DNA of 64,000 nucleotides from Candidatus Eiseniibacteriota bacterium (lineage in GTDB: Bacteria; Orphanbacterota; Orphanbacteria; Orphanbacterales; Orphanbacteraceae): assembly GCA_029262235.1 (NCBI GenBank), contig JAJCZU010000002.1:744001-808000 (forward strand), in the 5' to 3' direction. The position numbers were made by a program, and so were the translations under genes. A model generated the notes under the pieces. It saw only the letters and a list, made by a program, of their open reading frames with translations. It was not told the DNA's origin and did no database searches. Shown one piece after another: positions 60,462-64,000 of the stretch (position 1 is its first letter; every line of letters begins with the position of its first letter).

Positions 60462-61793
60462 ATGGTTCGCATGTGGCAATACAGAATCGCGATCATCGGG
60501 GCGCTGCTTGTCGCGCCCGGCGCCTGGAGCTCTCCCGGCGAGGAAGTCGCCGCGCACGTCCGCGTCATCGAGTCGGGGGCCCCTGTGGAGATCGACGTCT
60601 GCGTGCGTGTCGCACTTTCGCTGAACCCGTCGCTTCAAGCGAGCGACGCGCGGGTCGGGCAATCGGAAAAGGCGATCCTGCAGGGATACGCCAACTATCT
60701 GCCTACCGTAAACGCCGATTTCCAGGCGTTCAGAACGCGGGGAAACTCGACGGATAACCGCGGTACGTTCGACGCGGATCGCGACCGGTTCGGATCCTCC
60801 GTCTCGATTCGTCAGAATTTCTTCACCTATGCGGGATACAAGGATATCGGCCGTCTCAAGAACGGGGCCGAGTCCGAGCGGGCGCGTCACGAAGCGCAGC
60901 GCCAGCTTACGGTGGAGCAGGTCAAGAATGCTTGCTATGAAGTGCTGAAGTCCGACGATCTTCTCGAGGTAGCCGTCGAGAAACTGAAAGACGGCGAAGG
61001 GCAGCTCAAGCTTGCCGAGAAGCGGAAGGAAGTCGGCGCCGGCACGAAGGCCGATGTATTGAAAGCGCAGGCGCAGGTCGAGTCGAACCGCCTCGAGAAC
61101 ATTACCGCAGAGAAGAACCGTCAATCCGCGCGCGCCAATCTGCTCTCGCTGCTCGGGCTCGACGTCAATCTTCCGATTAACGTGAAAGACCCCGTTCCGA
61201 TCGAATCGCCGATCCCGTCGTTCGACGAAGTGCTCGATCGCGCGCTCGCGAACAGGCCGGACCTTCTCGAGGATCAATTTGCCCTGGCGTCTGCACAGGA
61301 CGCCGTAGGCGCGACGAAGGGGGAGTGGTACCCCAATCTCAGCGGATCGTTCTCGGTGAACTGGGGAGACGAGGAGTTCAGCGCGAACCTCTGGGACGAA
61401 TCGCGCCGCAGCTGGACCGCCGGGCTGTTCGTGAACGTTCCGCTGTTCGATGCGAGCCGCCTGTCACGCATTCGACAGAACCGGGCTTCGGCTTCGGCAG
61501 CGGAATGGGAGCTGGAGCGCAACCGTCAGACCGTGGCACTTGAACTGAAAGAGGCACTCCTTACACTCGATGAGAGCCGCAAGCGCATCAGCGTGGCCGA
61601 CCGCAACATCGAAGCGGCGGAGGAAGATCTGCGCGTGTCGCAGGGCAAGTACCAGCACGGGCTCGTCCCGCTTCTCGACGTGATCCAGGCGCAGGTCGCA
61701 CTGGCCGAGGCGCGATCGAGCCGCGTCGAAGCCGGGTACACGCACCTTGCCGCGTGGGCGGCGCTCGATCGTTCCATCGGGGACAGGGACTGA
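60462..61793 (+). CDS. TolC-family outer-membrane efflux protein
   Basis: A 443-residue outer-membrane channel subunit. After a signal peptide (about 1-23, ending GAWSS) come two homologous TolC halves: LNPSLQASDARVGQSEKAIL with YLPTVNADF (about 48-85), and RPDLLEDQFALASAQDAVGA with WYPNLSGSF (about 266-300), each with long coiled coils such as KRKEVGAGTKADVLKAQAQV (about 187-206) and GKYQHGLVPLLDVIQAQVAL (about 395-414). ATG 60462 has GGGAGG 9 bases upstream. The ABC ATPase gene follows after 3 bases. Export would need an adaptor and a permease, which are not adjacent. Confidence 0.92.
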   Translation: MVRMWQYRIAIIGALLVAPGAWSSPGEEVAAHVRVIESGAPVEIDVCVRVALSLNPSLQASDARVGQSEKAILQGYANYLPTVNADFQAFRTRGNSTDNRGTFDADRDRFGSSVSIRQNFFTYAGYKDIGRLKNGAESERARHEAQRQLTVEQVKNACYEVLKSDDLLEVAVEKLKDGEGQLKLAEKRKEVGAGTKADVLKAQAQVESNRLENITAEKNRQSARANLLSLLGLDVNLPINVKDPVPIESPIPSFDEVLDRALANRPDLLEDQFALASAQDAVGATKGEWYPNLSGSFSVNWGDEEFSANLWDESRRSWTAGLFVNVPLFDASRLSRIRQNRASASAAEWELERNRQTVALELKEALLTLDESRKRISVADRNIEAAEEDLRVSQGKYQHGLVPLLDVIQAQVALAEARSSRVEAGYTHLAAWAALDRSIGDRD

Positions 61794-61796
61794 TTC

Positions 61797-62501
61797 ATGA
61801 GCCTGCTGATCGAAGCCAGGAACCTCTCGAAAACGTACGACCTCGGACGAACGCAGGTTCACGCCCTTCGCGATGTCTCGTTTACGATCGAGAAGAACGA
61901 GTATATCGCGATCATGGGACCGTCGGGCTCGGGCAAGTCGACGCTCATGAACCTGATCGGATGCCTCGATACCGCGACGAGCGGAGAGTACAGGCTCGAC
62001 GGCGAAGAAGTTTCCCATCTGAACGATGATCGGCTCGCCTCCATTCGCAACCGCAAAATCGGATTCGTCTTTCAAACCTTCAATCTCCTTCCAAGAGCCG
62101 ACATTTTCAAGAACGTCGAACTCCCGCTGATCTACGCCGGCCTCAAGAAGGCGGAGCGCGCGGAACGCGTGCGGGCGGCGATCGAGTCAGTCGGCCTCAC
62201 GGACCGCATCGACCACAAGCCGAGCGAACTCTCGGGCGGGCAGCGGCAGAGGGTCGCCATCGCGCGCGCTCTCGTGAACCGTCCCTCGATCATCCTCGCC
62301 GATGAACCGACAGGCAACCTCGACACCCAGACCGGGAACGATATCCTGAGCCTGTTCGAAAATCTTCAGAAGAACGGCAACACCATCATCGTCGTCACGC
62401 ATGAAGAGGAAGTCGCGCGCCGGGCGAACCGCATTGTTCGTATTCGCGACGGCGAGATCGAAGAGGACGTCCGCCTGCAGAAGGAGGGGAGCACTCCGTG
62501 A
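61797..62501 (+). CDS. ABC transporter ATPase, MacB/LolD type
   Basis: A 234-residue ATPase: Walker [19 protein letters not shown] (about 41-58), [20 protein letters not shown] (about 87-106), signature [20 protein letters not shown] (about 145-164), Walker [16 protein letters not shown] (about 167-181). This is the MacB/LolD/FtsE class, which usually pairs with an FtsX-type permease. No such permease follows; an NlpC/P60 hydrolase gene overlaps its end by 4 bases. Its membrane partner must be encoded elsewhere or the operon has been rearranged. Confidence 0.9.
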   Translation: MSLLIEARNLSKTYDLGRTQVHALRDVSFTIEKNEYIAIMGPSGSGKSTLMNLIGCLDTATSGEYRLDGEEVSHLNDDRLASIRNRKIGFVFQTFNLLPRADIFKNVELPLIYAGLKKAERAERVRAAIESVGLTDRIDHKPSELSGGQRQRVAIARALVNRPSIILADEPTGNLDTQTGNDILSLFENLQKNGNTIIVVTHEEEVARRANRIVRIRDGEIEEDVRLQKEGSTP

Positions 62502-63322
62502 ACCGCCGGGAAGTGATCGCGCCGCTCGTTCATCTGCGCAAGGAACCCGCCGATGCGTCCGAACTCGTGAACCAGGCGCTTTTTGGTGAAACCGTCGAGG
62601 CAGGCGATACGTCCGAAGGCTGGACGGAAGTACGGACCTACGACGGGTATGCGGGCTTCTGCGAGACGAAGTTTCTCGCGGAACGGAGCGGAGGCACCCC
62701 GGGCGCCGACGGCGGGAAGACGGCCTTCGTGGTCACCCGTGAGACGATGCTCAAAGCCCGCGGCAGCGACGCTCCGGTCATGCGTCTTTCGTACGGCTCC
62801 CGCATTCATGTGTGCGAGGGTGATTCAGTGGACGGGCGCACACTCGCCGTCGCGCCGTCCGGCGGCGACGCGGAACCACGGTACGTGGCGATCGATGATG
62901 TCGCTTTGCCGGGCGCGATCCGGCCGGCCGACGCGACAGCGAACGCGATTCTGGCCGAAGCCGGCAAGTTCCTCGGAGTTCCCTATCTGTGGGGGGGCAG
63001 AAGCGCGTGGGGCGTCGACTGCTCGGGCCTCGTGCAGCTCGTTTTCGCTCGCTTCGGGATTTCGATCGCCCGTGACAGCAGGGACCAGTTCCTCGCGGGC
63101 GATCCCGTCGAAGGGGAACCCGCCGCCGGAGATCTGGTATTCTTCGGGAAGGAGCGCGTGACGCACGTCGGTTTCGCGCGTGGTGACGGCACGTTTCTGC
63201 ATGCTTCGGGCTGGGTCCGGGTCAATTCCCTCGACCCCGCCTCTGCGATCGCGCGACCTGACCTCGCGGCGATCTATCGGGGCGCCCGTCGTATTTCATC
63301 CGTGAAGGTCTCGGCATCATGA
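62498..63322 (+). CDS. SH3/NlpC-P60 peptidoglycan endopeptidase
   Basis: A 274-residue protein with two SH3-like regions (about 3-65 and 75-140) and a C-terminal NlpC/P60 cysteine peptidase (about 148-265). Catalytic residues are visible: Cys175 in [12 protein letters not shown], His223 in VTHVGFA and His235 in FLHASG. The layout is that of YkfC-like gamma-D-glutamyl-diaminoacid endopeptidases, which act on muropeptides. There is no signal peptide, so it may work on recycled peptides in the cytoplasm. It starts with GTG inside the ABC ATPase stop. Confidence 0.88.
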   Translation: MNRREVIAPLVHLRKEPADASELVNQALFGETVEAGDTSEGWTEVRTYDGYAGFCETKFLAERSGGTPGADGGKTAFVVTRETMLKARGSDAPVMRLSYGSRIHVCEGDSVDGRTLAVAPSGGDAEPRYVAIDDVALPGAIRPADATANAILAEAGKFLGVPYLWGGRSAWGVDCSGLVQLVFARFGISIARDSRDQFLAGDPVEGEPAAGDLVFFGKERVTHVGFARGDGTFLHASGWVRVNSLDPASAIARPDLAAIYRGARRISSVKVSAS

Positions 63323-63513
63323 CCGCTCTGCTCAAACTGCTTCTGATGTTTCTGGTCCTTCGCGCAGGCTGGGGGGCCTGGAACTGGATCCGGGCCATCA
63401 GCAGGGCGGGCGCGCGCGTTCAGGAGAAGGACGAGGGGTACGATGCCGGCAAGGACGAGATCGAGGACGCCGTTTTCGAGGAGATTCCCGAGGAGCGCGG
63501 AAATGGGAGTTGA
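63319..63513 (+). CDS. small membrane protein of unknown function
   Basis: A 64-residue protein with one N-terminal membrane helix (about 3-23, LLKLLLMFLVLRAGWGAWNW) and a charged, acidic C-terminal half. It overlaps the NlpC/P60 gene stop (ATGA), so it is co-translated with it. I cannot assign a family. Confidence 0.65.
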   Translation: MTALLKLLLMFLVLRAGWGAWNWIRAISRAGARVQEKDEGYDAGKDEIEDAVFEEIPEERGNGS

Positions 63514-63539
63514 CGCTTTCTTCCGGGCGCGGCTATAGT
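63510..63539 (+). promoter_or_regulatory. promoter of the pilin-like gene
   Basis: TTGACG (63510-63515), 18 bases, TATAGT (63534-63539). The ATG of the next gene is at 63547, only 7 bases after the -10 box, so the mRNA would be leaderless. The -35 box overlaps the stop of the small membrane protein. Confidence 0.6.
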
Positions 63540-63546
63540 TTCTTCC

Positions 63547-63930
63547 ATGAAAGCACGTGCAAAAATGACGCGGAACCGCCAGTCCGGTTTTGTCATGCTG
63601 GATCTCGCGGCATTCCTGATGGCGCTTGTTCTGGTGGGGTTTCTGCAGTTCTCGATCAGCGAGCGGGCGCAGGAGCAGCGCTACGAAGACGAGGCACGGA
63701 AGCGTCTGAAGTTCATTGCGAAGGCGCAGGAAGGGTTTTTCGCGGCCCAGGGGCGCTATTCGAGCTCATTCCGTGAGCTTTCCCCGTACTTTGCGAGCAC
63801 CGAGAGTTTTCTCGATCCCTCGAACGGCGAGATCTTCAATCTCTACATCGATGAAGTGGGACGATATGTGATCGAGGCGGATGTTTCCGGCCTGGGCCGC
63901 ATCGTTTCCGGCGACCCCGACTGGGAATAG
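63547..63930 (+). CDS. type IV pilin-like / pseudopilin protein
   Basis: A 127-residue protein with a prepilin-like N-terminus: a basic leader (1-14), then the cleavage-type site G14/F15 and a long hydrophobic helix (FVMLDLAAFLMALVLVGFL). The residue at mature position 5 is Asp instead of the usual Glu. The rest resembles pseudopilins (RRLxFIAxAQEGFFAAQGRYSS). It has its own promoter and no Shine-Dalgarno, as expected for a leaderless gene. No prepilin peptidase or pilus assembly gene is in the window. Confidence 0.75.
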   Translation: MKARAKMTRNRQSGFVMLDLAAFLMALVLVGFLQFSISERAQEQRYEDEARKRLKFIAKAQEGFFAAQGRYSSSFRELSPYFASTESFLDPSNGEIFNLYIDEVGRYVIEADVSGLGRIVSGDPDWE

Positions 63931-63931
63931 C

Positions 63932-64000
63932 CTAACGGCTTTCGCCCCAATGCTTTGACTCAATATCCTTGAGAATCTGGTCAATCTGCTCTTTCGCGCG
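63932..64000 (-). CDS. C-terminal end of an unknown minus-strand gene (partial)
   Basis: On the minus strand the last 69 bases read as an open frame ending in TAG (63934-63932). It encodes a charged helical tail, RAKEQIDQILKDIESKHWGE plus two residues. It is convergent with the pilin-like gene, one base apart. The 5' part lies outside the window, so the family cannot be named. Confidence 0.45.
   Translation of the reverse strand, partial: RAKEQIDQILKDIESKHWGESR

Noticed and set aside
1-64000. tRNA genes, rRNA genes, CRISPR arrays, insertion sequences or prophage genes
   Set aside because: Intergenic regions are short; I found no cloverleaf, no regularly spaced direct repeats, no transposase and no phage structural gene.

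Overview
The window reads as chromosomal core DNA of a GC-rich, diderm (Gram-negative type) bacterium, most likely from the FCB superphylum or a neighbouring candidate phylum (Eisenbacteria-like). That placement is an inference. It rests on PorV/PorQ-family proteins, a GWxTD-type protein, secreted proteins with FlgD-like C-terminal tails, Gld-type ABC genes, a two-subunit glycine decarboxylase (GcvPA/GcvPB) and an ExbB-ExbD-ExbD-TonB cassette with a signal-peptide-bearing ExbB. LPS heptose synthesis, an LpxL-like acyltransferase, Tol-Pal and TonB parts show an outer membrane. Coding density is very high, ATGA-type stop/start overlaps are common, and GTG and TTG starts are frequent. No tRNA, rRNA, CRISPR array, insertion sequence or prophage was seen.

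Layout. 1-3511: obg (partial), dprA, a lipid A-type acyltransferase and a PfkB kinase in one overlapping run. 3508-5667, minus strand: a DUF3467 protein and a secreted M6 metalloprotease. 5716-8340: split hldE heptose genes and a PHP protein. 8327-12224: sucCD, ndk and a glycosyltransferase. 12368-12690: a divergent HU-like protein with a strong terminator. 12706-21605: a tolQ-tolR-tolA/tonB-tolB-pal-cpoB operon that runs without a break into a Gld-type ABC transporter and a DUF4340 lipoprotein. 21659-23168, minus strand: HU and a TPR protein. 23334-26196: a PorV-like protein, purD and a Sua5/YrdC protein. 26296-32174: a YwlE-like phosphatase, ilvE, an RpiB-GlyA fusion, nrdR, tatC, an inositol-phosphatase-family gene and a DUF92 gene. 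32278-34852: an IHF/HU protein, tmk, a ROK kinase and an unknown membrane protein. 34878-49496: a CoA-transferase/thiolase/hydroxyacyl-CoA and acyl-CoA dehydrogenase block, uvrA, the glycine cleavage genes, and two peptide-type ABC ATPases without permeases. 49589-57156: a TonB-dependent receptor, a large secreted protein, a second PorV-like protein and a GWxTD-type protein. 57180-63513: ExbB-ExbD-ExbD-TonB, a Yip1 protein, a TolC-family protein, a MacB/LolD-type ATPase, an NlpC/P60 hydrolase and a small membrane protein. 63547-63930: a pilin-like protein. The window ends inside a minus-strand gene.

How the genes work together. Envelope functions dominate: Tol-Pal for outer-membrane integrity, a second proton-motive-force-driven TonB set next to the only TonB-dependent receptor, two PorV-like outer-membrane proteins, and secreted proteins with FlgD-like tails. 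The metabolic blocks handle acyl-CoA/ketone-body conversion, glycine cleavage linked to serine hydroxymethyltransferase, and the succinyl-CoA step of the TCA cycle.

Promoters are unusually easy to read: most have a perfect TTGACA -35 box with a 17-18 bp spacer and a looser -10 box. At three genes the -10 box lies only 7-10 bases before the start codon, which suggests leaderless mRNAs. The most unusual points are the in-frame RpiB-GlyA fusion, the Tol-Pal/Gld-ABC super-operon, the receptor/PorV/GWxTD operon, an HU-like protein lacking the intercalating proline, and a thymidylate kinase with Thr in place of the P-loop Lys.
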